Origin: VFZP01 sp043755595
Lineage (GTDB): Bacteria > Acidobacteriota > Terriglobia > Bryobacterales > Bryobacteraceae
NCBI GenBank assembly: GCA_043755595.1
Contig: JAYUSQ010000308.1
Coordinates: 1-64,000, forward strand
Direction: 5' to 3'
DNA length: 64,000 bases
Each line of letters begins with the position of its first letter. Positions within the stretch are counted from its first letter, which is position 1. The translations under genes and the position numbers were made by a program. A model generated the notes under the pieces. It did not search any database and was not told the origin of the DNA. It saw only the letters and a program-made list of their open reading frames with translations. Below are positions 14,881 to 23,314 of the stretch, piece after piece.

Positions 14881-15768
14881 TTAGGACCGGCGCCGAACGA
14901 CCAGCATGGCCAGCTCACGCAGCCAATGCGCGCGCTCGGCGAAGGGCTCGACGGCTGACAGCGCCAACTCGAGTTGTTCGTCCGCCATCTCGCGCGATTC
15001 GGTCAGCCCGTAGACGGCCGGGAAAGTGATCTTGCCCTGCGCGGCGTCCTTGCCCGCTGTCTTGCCGAGCTGTTCGGACGACTGCTCCACGTCCAGAATG
15101 TCGTCGACAATCTGAAAAGCCAAGCCAACGTGTTCGCCGTAGATCGAGAGCGCTTCGTATTGAAGATCGGAGGCCCCGGCGTAGATCGCCCCCAACCGAA
15201 CGCTGGCGCGCAGCAACGCTCCAGTCTTGCCGCGATGGATTGAGTTGAGCCGTTCGCGTGTTGGCGGCTGCCCTTCGCCCTCGATGTCCTCCACCTGCCC
15301 GCCGATCATTCCGCCCACGGTGCCCGCCGCCGCCGCGACTTCGCCCAGAATCAGCGCGCGCCGTTCAGCCCGGCACGCGGGAAGTTTGGCCAGCACTTCA
15401 AAGGAGAGCGTCAACAAAGCATCGCCCGCCAGAATCGCCATCGCCTCGCCAAATACTTTGTGACAGGTCGGCCGGCCCCGGCGCAGATCGTCGTTATCGA
15501 GCGCCGGCAGATCGTCGTGAATCAGCGAGTAGGTGTGGATCATTTCGAGCGCGCAAGCGGCGTCCTCGATGCCGTCCATGCCGCCTTCAACAACCGCTTC
15601 GCAAGCCGCCATGGCCAAAGCGGGACGCAGGCGTTTCCCGCCTGCGAATAGGCTATAGCGCATCGCGCGATGAATCGTCGAGGGCGCCCGGTTCTCGGGC
15701 GGCGTCCAACGTTCAAGCGCGCAATTGACGCGTTCGGTCTGTGCGGCCAGATATTCGGTAACCGTCAC
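14881..15768 (-). CDS. ispA: Farnesyl/geranyl diphosphate synthase
   Basis: A 295-residue trans-prenyltransferase. The first aspartate-rich motif is DDLPALDND (with the FARM-type insertion typical of bacterial FPP synthases), and the second is DDILDVEQS. GGKRLRPALAMAACEA near residue 43 is the isoprenyl binding start. It condenses IPP with DMAPP and GPP in the isoprenoid pathway. Translation seems to begin at GTG 15768 with a GAGG upstream; its start overlaps a possible 28-codon leader ORF in GTGA. The usual xseB or dxs neighbours are not here. Confidence 0.92.
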   Translation of the reverse strand: MTVTEYLAAQTERVNCALERWTPPENRAPSTIHRAMRYSLFAGGKRLRPALAMAACEAVVEGGMDGIEDAACALEMIHTYSLIHDDLPALDNDDLRRGRPTCHKVFGEAMAILAGDALLTLSFEVLAKLPACRAERRALILGEVAAAAGTVGGMIGGQVEDIEGEGQPPTRERLNSIHRGKTGALLRASVRLGAIYAGASDLQYEALSIYGEHVGLAFQIVDDILDVEQSSEQLGKTAGKDAAQGKITFPAVYGLTESREMADEQLELALSAVEPFAERAHWLRELAMLVVRRRS

Positions 15769-15851
15769 TTCAGCCTCATCGGCGCAATTGGCAGATCAAG
15801 GCGGAACACACGTGTGGGGCGGATGGTTCTATTGGGCAGTTTAAATGCCAT
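15765..15851 (-). CDS. Possible 28-codon ORF coupled to ispA
   Basis: Upstream of ispA, ATG at 15849-15851 opens a 28-codon ORF that ends in TGA overlapping the ispA GTG start (GTGA). A good TAAGGA ribosome-binding site lies 4 nt before the ATG. The peptide is basic and has no recognised domain. The arrangement (good initiation signal, short ORF, 4-nt overlap) is what a translational-coupling leader looks like, but chance ORFs of this size are common. Confidence 0.3.
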   Translation of the reverse strand: MAFKLPNRTIRPTRVFRLDLPIAPMRLK

Positions 15852-15915
15852 CGGTCCTTACAGTGTAGTGCGCGCTTGACGTGCTTGACGGTGGGGCAGC
15901 GCCCTGGCCGTTGCG

Positions 15916-17061
15916 CTACCGGCAGCCCTGCACTCCAGGCTCGCGATCGCGAGGATCACGCGCCGGCAGCGTTGCGTCAAGGCGCAACTCGTAGCTGTCC
16001 TGGACACGCGGGCCTTCATACCGGATCGATTGTTTCAACATAACCGGATGCGTATTCGCACTCGTCAAGCTGTACCAGTTATTGGTGGACTCGGTGTACA
16101 CCGGCCCGCATCGCACGAGCTTAACGGCTTGACCCAGCGCATAGATCACGCCCAATAGATGTTCGCCGCGCGGGTGCATGCCGCCTTCCTCGAAATAGAT
16201 CGTCTTCGCTTGCGCGGGCGAGCCGCTGACCATCAGGTGAAATTCGCGCCCCGAAAGCGTGAGCTCGCCACCGATCATGAACGGGTTGGGATCGTGCTTG
16301 AAGGACAGATCGGTTTTCTTAGGAGCTGCGCCGGCAGGCCACTGAATACCGGTGGGCAGCGCCATCACGGTCTTCCAGTCTCGCAACGCCGCGCCTGATG
16401 AAGGAGGGATGAGCGCCACGATCGTGTCCGCGAGTTGTTCATGCGGAAGTTTCGTCGACACCGGTTTGCGATCAGCCGGCGCGGCGGAGCATTGCTCTGT
16501 GTAGAGGCGCAATTGATTTGGCTGCAGCGGCGGCAGGTCTTTGCCCGGCGTCAGGACGAAGCCTTCGCAGGGTTTGCCGTTGCAATTGGTCTGCACGGCT
16601 AGCACGCCGGGGTTCACTCCCGCTCCTCCGGCGAGGCGATACCAATTTGTTCCGCCGGCCGTGGCGTTCAGAGGGCACCGGCCCAACTCCGCCGTGATCG
16701 CCGCCTCCTTCAAGGCAGCGAGCACCGCCCCTTCGCCCAACGGCAAGCCGGGATTGCGGAAATAAAGATTCGAAGCGATCGTGCGCGCGCCCGTTACGAT
16801 CGCGATCAGCTTGCGATCCCCATATACGGCCGCGCCTCCGCGCGTGAAGCATCCGCCGTCGGGCAAGCAATTCTTCAACTCTTGCGGCGGCAGCGGAGCC
16901 CAGTTGATTTTTGGCAACTTCTCAATGCCTTGCCAATCGGTGACGAAGGTCTTGCCCAGGAAAATCTTGATCGCGCCGGCGAAGTCGTCTGCGGGTTTAC
17001 CGGCGCCGTGCAACATCGAACCGAACGCGACCAGCGCAAGAATGGAAAGTTTGAACTGCAT
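15916..17061 (-). CDS. Secreted protein with two similar halves, unknown function
   Basis: A 381-residue protein with a Sec signal peptide (MQFKLSILALVAFGSMLHG, cleavage near residue 20). The rest seems to be an internal duplication. In half one (about 25-190) the markers are DWQGIEKLPKINWAP, a YFRNPGLPLGEG segment, GRCPLNATAGGTNWYRL and NPGVLAVQ. In half two (about 210-365) they are DWKTVMALPTGIQWP, IYFEEGGMHPRGEH, VRCGPVYTESTNNWYSL and HPVMLKQ. Each half carries a cysteine before the NWY motif. I do not recognise the family. It starts 4 nt after the M1 peptidase stop and is the last gene of that run. Confidence 0.75.
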   Translation of the reverse strand: MQFKLSILALVAFGSMLHGAGKPADDFAGAIKIFLGKTFVTDWQGIEKLPKINWAPLPPQELKNCLPDGGCFTRGGAAVYGDRKLIAIVTGARTIASNLYFRNPGLPLGEGAVLAALKEAAITAELGRCPLNATAGGTNWYRLAGGAGVNPGVLAVQTNCNGKPCEGFVLTPGKDLPPLQPNQLRLYTEQCSAAPADRKPVSTKLPHEQLADTIVALIPPSSGAALRDWKTVMALPTGIQWPAGAAPKKTDLSFKHDPNPFMIGGELTLSGREFHLMVSGSPAQAKTIYFEEGGMHPRGEHLLGVIYALGQAVKLVRCGPVYTESTNNWYSLTSANTHPVMLKQSIRYEGPRVQDSYELRLDATLPARDPRDREPGVQGCR

Positions 17062-17065
17062 CTTT

Positions 17066-18634
17066 CTACCTCTCTAGCGAAGACTCTAGCAGCATCCAGG
17101 AATTCGGATCCAGCAAGACTGCGAACGGGGCTTTCTGGGAGGCGATTTCGAAACGTTGGCGCTTGGCGATCATATCCAGCTTCTCGAGGCGGCCGTCAAC
17201 CGCAATCTCCAGGGGCAGACGATATGGACTGCCCGCTTGGGTCTGCTCCAACTCGACAATCAGCTTCTTCCCCGCCCCCTCGTAGTGCCAGGCAAACTTC
17301 ACGGCGGGCGATCCGGCGCGATTTAGCCATTGATCAAAAAACCAGCCCAGGTCTTGCCCCGATTGCTCCTCCATCGCCTGGCGGAACGCAGCGGTGGTGG
17401 CGTTACCATCGCGATGCCGGGCATAATAAGTACGAATCCCGGACCAGAATTTTTCGGTGCCGACCAACCCGCGCAACCTATGCAGCACTAGCGCGCCCTT
17501 CTGATACACAAGCGCGTTCAAGACCTTGCCGGTATCGGCCAGATTCCGATGCACGATCGGCTGGTCCGGCAGTTTCGCTTCCGCCTTGATCACGGTTTCG
17601 CGCGCGCGCTTGAGACCGGCGACAAAGGCGTCGCGCCCATCGTAGTGCTCCGCAAATAGCAGCGTGAAATAAGTAGCGAATCCTTCGCTCAGCCAGACGT
17701 CGTCCCAATCGCTTTCGGTCACCGAATCGCCGAACCATTGGTGTGCAATCTCATGCGCGATGAGCGGCGCCACGGCGCGCTTGCCTCCGACGGAGTCTTC
17801 GCCATATAAAATCGCACTGGCGAGTTCAGTGCCGCCCGTGAATCCGGGCGCTTGAATGTTCGCCAATTTCTCGTATGGGTAGGGGCCAATGCGATCGCTG
17901 AAGAATTCGATGGCGCGCCGCGACGGCTCCTCAAAACTTTTCGGACCGAGTTCGGCATCCTGCCGGTAGACCCAGGTCTCAAGCGGCACGCCTCGCACGC
18001 GCCCAGCGTAGTGCGTGGAAAACTCCGCTACGCCGATGGTGTTCAGCCAGGAAGCGATCGGCACCGATTGTTTCCAGTGCGTGAGGCGGTTGCCGTCGCC
18101 GAGTTCGCGCTCCTCTTGCAACAAACCGTTGGCCACTACGCGATACTTGACCGGCGCGGTGACGATGAACTCACTCGTCGCTTTGTCGTAAGGGTGATCG
18201 ACCGCCGGCAGCCAGTGCCGGGTCAGATGCGGCCAACTTTCGCCGAAGAAAGTCCGGTCCTTGTATTTGTTTGTTCCGATGCGAAGACCGGTGGCCGGCA
18301 CGCCACGATACTTGACTGTGAAGTTGCGCCGCGCACCGGCCTCAACGGGCGACACCTGAATCGTCAGCCGCCCAGCTTCGTGACGAAACGGCGCGTCGAC
18401 AGAATCCACCGTCATACCCTTGCCCTTTTCGGGCGACGCCAGATCAAGGCCAAACTCGCCCACACCCGCTGCGCGAAACCGCACGGTCACGGTCGCCTCG
18501 CCGCGAATCTCATCGCTCGCATCGCTCAAGGTGAGACGAAAAATGTAATGTTCGACGTCGATGCCCGGCTGCCGTGGATACGTGTCGGCGAGAGCCAGAG
18601 CCGAAGCGCAAAGCAACCAACCCAGTCTCTTCAT
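17066..18634 (-). CDS. M1-family metallopeptidase, secreted
   Basis: A 522-residue protein with a short signal peptide (RLGWLLCASALALA) and the M1 aminopeptidase architecture: a beta-sandwich domain, then the zinc site HEIAHQWFGDS with the third ligand in WLSEGFATYF, 18 residues downstream. The substrate-recognition motif, usually GxMEN, is here GFTGGTELAS, as in a subset of bacterial M1 proteins, so N-terminal specificity may differ. It probably releases amino acids from peptides outside the cytoplasm. It overlaps the upstream DUF5829-like gene by 4 nt. Confidence 0.88.
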   Translation of the reverse strand: MKRLGWLLCASALALADTYPRQPGIDVEHYIFRLTLSDASDEIRGEATVTVRFRAAGVGEFGLDLASPEKGKGMTVDSVDAPFRHEAGRLTIQVSPVEAGARRNFTVKYRGVPATGLRIGTNKYKDRTFFGESWPHLTRHWLPAVDHPYDKATSEFIVTAPVKYRVVANGLLQEERELGDGNRLTHWKQSVPIASWLNTIGVAEFSTHYAGRVRGVPLETWVYRQDAELGPKSFEEPSRRAIEFFSDRIGPYPYEKLANIQAPGFTGGTELASAILYGEDSVGGKRAVAPLIAHEIAHQWFGDSVTESDWDDVWLSEGFATYFTLLFAEHYDGRDAFVAGLKRARETVIKAEAKLPDQPIVHRNLADTGKVLNALVYQKGALVLHRLRGLVGTEKFWSGIRTYYARHRDGNATTAAFRQAMEEQSGQDLGWFFDQWLNRAGSPAVKFAWHYEGAGKKLIVELEQTQAGSPYRLPLEIAVDGRLEKLDMIAKRQRFEIASQKAPFAVLLDPNSWMLLESSLER

Positions 18635-19431
18635 AACGTCCAGACCGCTTGGCCGCGTGTGCTGAGCGCGAGCTTGGAGGCGCCAATGACAAGTTCCAGG
18701 TCCGACGGCACTGATCGCTGTAACGAAAAAGTGGCCGAGCGGATTCCCCGCTGCCCCGGCTTCGAAGTGACGCTAATCCGAATTTCCGGACCGGTGGCCG
18801 TACCCCCGGTCAATTGGTAATCGAGCGCCTCCAGCACCTTCTTGAACCGCGCCGCCTCGTCAGTTGGAAGATTGATTTCGATCGCCGAAACATCTTTCAG
18901 CAGGAAATCATTGCGATGGTGCGACTCGCCGATTTTCGCCACGTACCGGTCGAGCACTGCGCGGCGCCGCAACGCATTCGCATTCTCAGGCGGGAGCGTG
19001 GGATGCCACTGCTTGAGAAACTCGCCATGATACTCCATCACCCAGGTGCGGAAAAACTCTTCGCGCTTCGCCCCTGCCCGTTCGCCGCTGTGGAACCACG
19101 GCGCCGCCACGCCATCCACCTGCCGTGCGATGAGCGTTTGCTCCGCGAACACCGGCGCTAAAAGCTTCGCACCGCCGGCGGACTCCACGCCAAACGCGAT
19201 GCCGCTGGCGCCTTTCACTTTGCCGGGCTCCGAGCCTGCCTCGAAAAATTCAAAGTAAGTACTGCGCCCGTAAAAGTAGATGCCAGTGTAGGTCGTGTCG
19301 TTCCGTTTGGTCGTGCGTTCTTCGAATGGCGCGAACGCAGTCCGCAACCAATCCTGAGACTTCACGGCTTGAAACGTGGCTTTGTCGAGTGTGAGGAAGA
19401 AATGGTTGAGGAAGACCGGCGTGGTCGCCAT
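18631..19431 (-). CDS. DUF5829-like protein
   Basis: A 266-residue protein without a signal peptide, beginning TTPVFLNHFFLTLDKATFQAV. The opening FLNHxFLTLDxxT and the later TGIYFYGRSTYFEFFE resemble the DUF5829 family, whose fold looks like a glyoxalase/VOC-type arrangement (paired strands followed by an acidic residue). No catalytic function is established. It is coupled to the M1 peptidase by a 4-nt overlap and follows the aldolase gene by 15 nt. Confidence 0.6.
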   Translation of the reverse strand: MATTPVFLNHFFLTLDKATFQAVKSQDWLRTAFAPFEERTTKRNDTTYTGIYFYGRSTYFEFFEAGSEPGKVKGASGIAFGVESAGGAKLLAPVFAEQTLIARQVDGVAAPWFHSGERAGAKREEFFRTWVMEYHGEFLKQWHPTLPPENANALRRRAVLDRYVAKIGESHHRNDFLLKDVSAIEINLPTDEAARFKKVLEALDYQLTGGTATGPEIRISVTSKPGQRGIRSATFSLQRSVPSDLELVIGASKLALSTRGQAVWTL

Positions 19432-19446
19432 AAAGCGCTTCCTTCG

Positions 19447-20223
19447 CTAGGACGCGGCGTCCAGTGCGCCGATCAGTTCCTTGGCGCGATCGAACAACAT
19501 CCCGGTATCGCTGGAGCAACCGAGGAAACGCATGCCGCGTTCGCGCCAGAACTTCGCCTGCGGTAAAGTCCGCGTCTGCGTGCCAGGCGCAATGCCGCGC
19601 CTGACGCAGGTGTCGCGAATCGCTTCCATCGCCTCGATCACCTTCGGATGTTGGAACTCACCGGGGACGCCCAGCGAAATCGACAAATCGGCGGGTCCGA
19701 TCATCACGGCGTCGATGCCCGGCACCGACAGCAATTCCTCGCGCATCTCCAGCGCGCGCTTGGTTTCAATCTGAAGAACGACGAGCGTATTCGCATTTAC
19801 GTGTTCGATCATCTGAGGCACCGTCAGTTGCTCATGATCGAAATGAAAAGCGCCCAGACCGAAACCGCGTTCGCCTACGGGAGGAAACTTCGTCCAACTC
19901 ACGGCGCGTTCCAGTAACGCAACATCTTCCACGCGCGGGAAAATAATACCCTGCGCGCCCACATCGAGGTAGCGCGCAATCAGCGAATACTGCAAGTCCG
20001 CGACGCGCACGATCGGCGTAAAGTTCACCATCGGCGCGATGCGGCAGAGATCCTGAATCGTCTCCAGGTCAAAGCCGCCATGCTCGGCGTCGATGAACGC
20101 CCAGTGAAAGCCCGCCTGCGCGAGAATCTTCAGAACATCCTGCGAGCGGAACTGGCCGAAGTTGGTTCCGTATTGGGTTTGACCGGCGAGGAGAGCTTGT
20201 TTAACGTGGTTGGGGCGAGGCAT
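19447..20223 (-). CDS. HpcH/HpaI-family aldolase
   Basis: A 258-residue class II, metal-dependent aldolase. Diagnostic segments are FHWAFIDAEHGGFDLE (with the catalytic histidine region), GAQGIIFPRVED, VVLQIETKRALE and IDAVMIGPADLSISLGVPG. Family members split 2-keto-3-deoxy sugar acids or 4-hydroxy-2-oxo acids to pyruvate and an aldehyde; the substrate cannot be told from the sequence. It follows bshC by 10 nt. Its neighbours give no pathway, so the grouping may be only a shared transcript. Confidence 0.88.
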   Translation of the reverse strand: MPRPNHVKQALLAGQTQYGTNFGQFRSQDVLKILAQAGFHWAFIDAEHGGFDLETIQDLCRIAPMVNFTPIVRVADLQYSLIARYLDVGAQGIIFPRVEDVALLERAVSWTKFPPVGERGFGLGAFHFDHEQLTVPQMIEHVNANTLVVLQIETKRALEMREELLSVPGIDAVMIGPADLSISLGVPGEFQHPKVIEAMEAIRDTCVRRGIAPGTQTRTLPQAKFWRERGMRFLGCSSDTGMLFDRAKELIGALDAAS

Positions 20224-20233
20224 GGCGTTGGAG

Positions 20234-21817
20234 TCAGACCGTGAGTATCACGTGGTCCGGACATTCCAACTTAACATTTTCGTAGACCTGATCGATCAGC
20301 CCCATCCCGTGCTGCGCCAGGAACGGCAGGATCGTGTAAAAGCGTTCCTGCAAATGTTTCTCGTAGTAGAACTGCGAATGCAAGTACGTGGCGTCGGCCT
20401 TGGCCCGCCCGTCGCGGCGGAACGTTTCGCGCGCGGTCTTGCTTTCGATCTTTTTGAGTTGATACAGGATTTTGTCGCGGCTCTTGGCGGTGGCCGCGCC
20501 CAGCGTCGGATCGAAGCCGTTCAGTTGCGCGATCATCGCGTCGATCTGCGCCGCCACCGCTGCGTTCGTCTTGAGCATTTGTTCTCGCAACGCGGGCGGA
20601 ACCAAACGTCCGGCCATCTTTTCGTGGAGTGGTTCCACCCGGTCGAACGTATCGGGCAACGTCAGTTTGTAACGCTCCATGACTTTAGCCGCACGTTGTT
20701 CCACGAGCGTGAAGCCAGCGCGCGGAGCCACTACGGGCATAGGTCTATCGAGACTTCGATAGATCACTTCGGTCTGCGCCAGATAGGCTAGTTCAGCGGG
20801 ACCGCCGATTAGCGCCGCGGTCGGCAACAAGTAGTCCTGCACCACCGGACGCAACAAAGCATTCGGAGAAATCGAGGTGGCGCGCTCGGCCATTTCTTCG
20901 GTTGAGTAGCGCTTGCCATTGGCGGCGTAGGTTTCGCCCTCGCGCCGCAACGCGATGCGTTCGCCATTTTCCAGCAGGAAAAACAGCGACGTCTTCGCTT
21001 CAAAATGAACCTGCGCATGATACCCGGCGGCGGCGAGTTCAGCGTTCCGTTCCAATAGCCGATCGGAAAGCAGCGGCGCAGCTTCCACCGCCTGACGAAT
21101 CAGCGGCGCCGCAATCTCGCGAATGGCCGCGTCTTGCGGACAGAGGTAGAGCAAGCCATGATGAGGCAACAGCCGGCGAAGCAGCTTGCCAAACGCCGAG
21201 CCCAGCGTCGCGCCGTTCCGATAGCTCTGCTGCAACAGATCTACCACTTCGGCCCCGTGTGGAAACGCGGTCAGCACCTGGCGCAGCAACTCAACCGGAT
21301 ACTCGTCGATCACCAGACCACCGACCGGACGCGTGCCCGTGCCGGGCGTGCCGACTTCGAAGCGAACCGGCTGATGTTCAATGTTGAACGCCCAGGCATG
21401 ATTCACTTCGGCGAAGTCGTGATCCTCGGTCGCCAGCCAGAAAATCGGCACCGCCGGGATCCCTTGCGCAGACAAAACCTCGGCGTAACGCACCGCCGTC
21501 AGAGCCTTATAGATCGTGTAGGCGGGGCCACCGAAAAGTCCAACCTGCTGGCCCGTTACGATCGCGACCGACCCTGGCTGCGACAATCGATCAAGCGACT
21601 CGCTCAGCCCGTTCTGTTCGCGCAAAGCACTCACCAAAGCCTGACGGCGCGAGTCCGGATACGCGGACGCTGCCAATTTTGCCGCCTGAGCCAGCGCGTC
21701 AGGAGCCCAGGGATCGTGCCGGTAGAATCGCGCTAATCGATCGAAATGATGAGTGAAATCGGCAAAGAGCTTGCTCGTGTTCGGAATTTCAGTGTGCCGT
21801 AGACAAACCGCTGCCAT
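20234..21817 (-). CDS. bshC: Bacillithiol biosynthesis cysteine-adding enzyme BshC
   Basis: A 527-residue protein from ATG 21817. BshC joins cysteine to GlcN-malate in the last step of bacillithiol synthesis. Family landmarks are VAIVTGQQVGLFGGPAYTIY, the phrase FWLATEDHDFAEVNHAW, and the C-terminal coiled-coil followed by QFYYEKHLQERFYTILPFLA. Length fits (about 540 residues). The longer ORF up to 22351 runs antisense across cyaY and is not real. It indicates that this organism uses bacillithiol instead of glutathione as its thiol. Confidence 0.92.
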   Translation of the reverse strand: MAAVCLRHTEIPNTSKLFADFTHHFDRLARFYRHDPWAPDALAQAAKLAASAYPDSRRQALVSALREQNGLSESLDRLSQPGSVAIVTGQQVGLFGGPAYTIYKALTAVRYAEVLSAQGIPAVPIFWLATEDHDFAEVNHAWAFNIEHQPVRFEVGTPGTGTRPVGGLVIDEYPVELLRQVLTAFPHGAEVVDLLQQSYRNGATLGSAFGKLLRRLLPHHGLLYLCPQDAAIREIAAPLIRQAVEAAPLLSDRLLERNAELAAAGYHAQVHFEAKTSLFFLLENGERIALRREGETYAANGKRYSTEEMAERATSISPNALLRPVVQDYLLPTAALIGGPAELAYLAQTEVIYRSLDRPMPVVAPRAGFTLVEQRAAKVMERYKLTLPDTFDRVEPLHEKMAGRLVPPALREQMLKTNAAVAAQIDAMIAQLNGFDPTLGAATAKSRDKILYQLKKIESKTARETFRRDGRAKADATYLHSQFYYEKHLQERFYTILPFLAQHGMGLIDQVYENVKLECPDHVILTV

Positions 21818-21829
21818 GCAACTATCCAA

Positions 21830-21880
21830 GGTAACAGATACATCGAGGCGTCTATCGGATTCTAGAAATTGTCTGTTACC
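21830..21880. repeat. 9-bp inverted repeat between bshC and cyaY
   Basis: GGTAACAGA at 21830-21838 is perfectly complementary to TCTGTTACC at 21872-21880, with the arms 33 bp apart. It occupies the 72-bp divergent spacer between bshC (start 21817) and cyaY (start 21890), one arm near each start codon. It could be a paired operator for a shared regulator of both genes, or the base of a long hairpin in the 5' leader of either transcript. No -35/-10 pair was clear enough to list. Confidence 0.55.
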
Positions 21881-21889
21881 GTGAAATGA

Positions 21890-22216
21890 ATGGATGACGT
21901 CACTTTTCAGAAACATGCCGGCGACAGCATGGAAGACCTCTTCCAAGCCTTGAATCGCGCCGCCGAGAAACATGAATTCGAGGCGGACATGAACGCCGGC
22001 GCGCTCACCGTGGAGTTTGAGGAACCGAAAGCGAAATTCGTGGTCAGCCCGAATTCTCCGGTGCGGCAAATCTGGGTCTCGGCGAACGTGAAAAGTTACA
22101 AACTGGATTGGGTGGATGCGGCAAGTGCGTTCGTGCTCCCATCCACCGGCCAGACGCTCAAGCAAATGATGGCCGAAGCGATCAGGCTGCATCTGGGCGA
22201 AGAAATCGAGTTGTAA
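21890..22216 (+). CDS. cyaY: Frataxin (CyaY), iron donor/regulator
   Basis: A 108-residue protein of the CyaY/frataxin family: an acidic first helix (SMEDLFQALNRAAEKHEFEADMN), then strands ALTVEFEEPKAKFVVSP, PVRQIWVSANVKSYKLDW, and the terminal helix QTLKQMMAEAIRLHL. Frataxin binds IscS and controls the rate of Fe-S assembly, in competition with IscX. It is far from the isc operon, first in a plus-strand run with hemW and ltaE. It has the acidic helix 1 surface but is shorter in the middle than some orthologues. Confidence 0.85.
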   Translation: MDDVTFQKHAGDSMEDLFQALNRAAEKHEFEADMNAGALTVEFEEPKAKFVVSPNSPVRQIWVSANVKSYKLDWVDAASAFVLPSTGQTLKQMMAEAIRLHLGEEIEL

Positions 22217-22222
22217 TCTCAA

Positions 22223-23314
22223 GTGCCTGGAGTTTACGTCTCTTATCCATTTTGCGCCCAGAAGTGTACCTATTGCAACTTCGCCTCTGGCGTTTCTCCG
22301 GCGCTTGAACGCGAGTATGTGGATGCGCTCGCCGCGGAGATATCGGCGCATAACTGGCCGTGGCAGCCCGATACGGTGTACTTAGGAGGCGGCACGCCCA
22401 GCCGGTTAGAGGCTGAGCCGCTGGCCCGGATCCTTGACGCGATTCCTGGCGCTCCTTGGATCGAAGCGACCATGGAGGCGGCTCCTGGCGGCATCACCAG
22501 CGCAGTGGCGGCGATGTGGCGGCGCGCTGGCATTACGCGGGTGAGCCTGGGTGTGCAGTCCTTTATCGAGCGCGAGCTTCGCCAAACCGGACGGCGCCAC
22601 ACGGCGGAAATCGTCGAGAGTGAAGTTGCGGCGCTGCGGGCGTCCGGACTTGGTGAAATCAATATCGATCTCATCGCCGGACTGCCACACCAGACCATCG
22701 AGAGCTGGCGCGAATCGCTCGATTGGATTCGCCGCCTGGGCCCGCCGCATGTTTCGGTGTACCTGCTCGAAGTGGACGAAGATTCCCGGTTAGGTTTGGA
22801 GATTATTGGACAAGGCGGGCGGCTGGGCGCGCGGGAAGTGCCGGCGGAAGAACTGATGGCTCAGATGTACGAAGAGGCGATTGAAGCGCTGGCTGGCATG
22901 GGAATCACGCGCTACGAGATTTCAAACTTCGCGCGCCCGGGCCATGAGTCACGGCATAACTTGAAGTACTGGCGTTTGGAGCCATATGCCGGGTTTGGCT
23001 CCGATTCTCACGGCTTCGACGGATTGATCCGCACGCAGAATGTCGAGCAGCCGGCGGACTATCTGGCGCGCTGGCGGAGCGGCGAATCGCCGGTGGGTGA
23101 ACGGACCGCAGCACGAGAGGACGAGCGATTCTTCGTGGGATTGCGGCTTGACGCGGGCATCGTTCTCTCCGAAGCCGACTGGGTCCGCCACGCGGCGCCC
23201 ATTCGTCGATTCGTCGAAGCAGGCGCATTAGAGCGCGCCGGAGACTCGCTGCGATTGACGCGACGCGGCGTGCTCGTATCCAATGAAGTGTTGCAGGAGT
23301 TTGTCACGACATGA
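22223..23314 (+). CDS. hemW: Radical SAM heme chaperone HemW
   Basis: A 363-residue radical SAM protein. The cluster motif CAQKCTYCNF (C-x3-C-x2-C) is near residue 11, followed by VYLGGGTPSRLE (SAM contact) and GVQSF. It lacks the extra N-terminal elements of HemN and ends in a HemW-type winged helix. HemW binds heme and hands it to respiratory enzymes; older databases label it coproporphyrinogen III oxidase. The GTG at 22223 is 6 nt after the cyaY stop. It fits the heme-rich context of this window (b/c cytochromes, decaheme protein). Confidence 0.9.
   Translation: MPGVYVSYPFCAQKCTYCNFASGVSPALEREYVDALAAEISAHNWPWQPDTVYLGGGTPSRLEAEPLARILDAIPGAPWIEATMEAAPGGITSAVAAMWRRAGITRVSLGVQSFIERELRQTGRRHTAEIVESEVAALRASGLGEINIDLIAGLPHQTIESWRESLDWIRRLGPPHVSVYLLEVDEDSRLGLEIIGQGGRLGAREVPAEELMAQMYEEAIEALAGMGITRYEISNFARPGHESRHNLKYWRLEPYAGFGSDSHGFDGLIRTQNVEQPADYLARWRSGESPVGERTAAREDERFFVGLRLDAGIVLSEADWVRHAAPIRRFVEAGALERAGDSLRLTRRGVLVSNEVLQEFVTT

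Noticed and set aside
21818..22351. Upstream extension of bshC by about 178 residues
   Set aside because: It runs antisense across cyaY and hemW, and its translation is Arg/His-rich with no family match; the true start fits ATG 21817.
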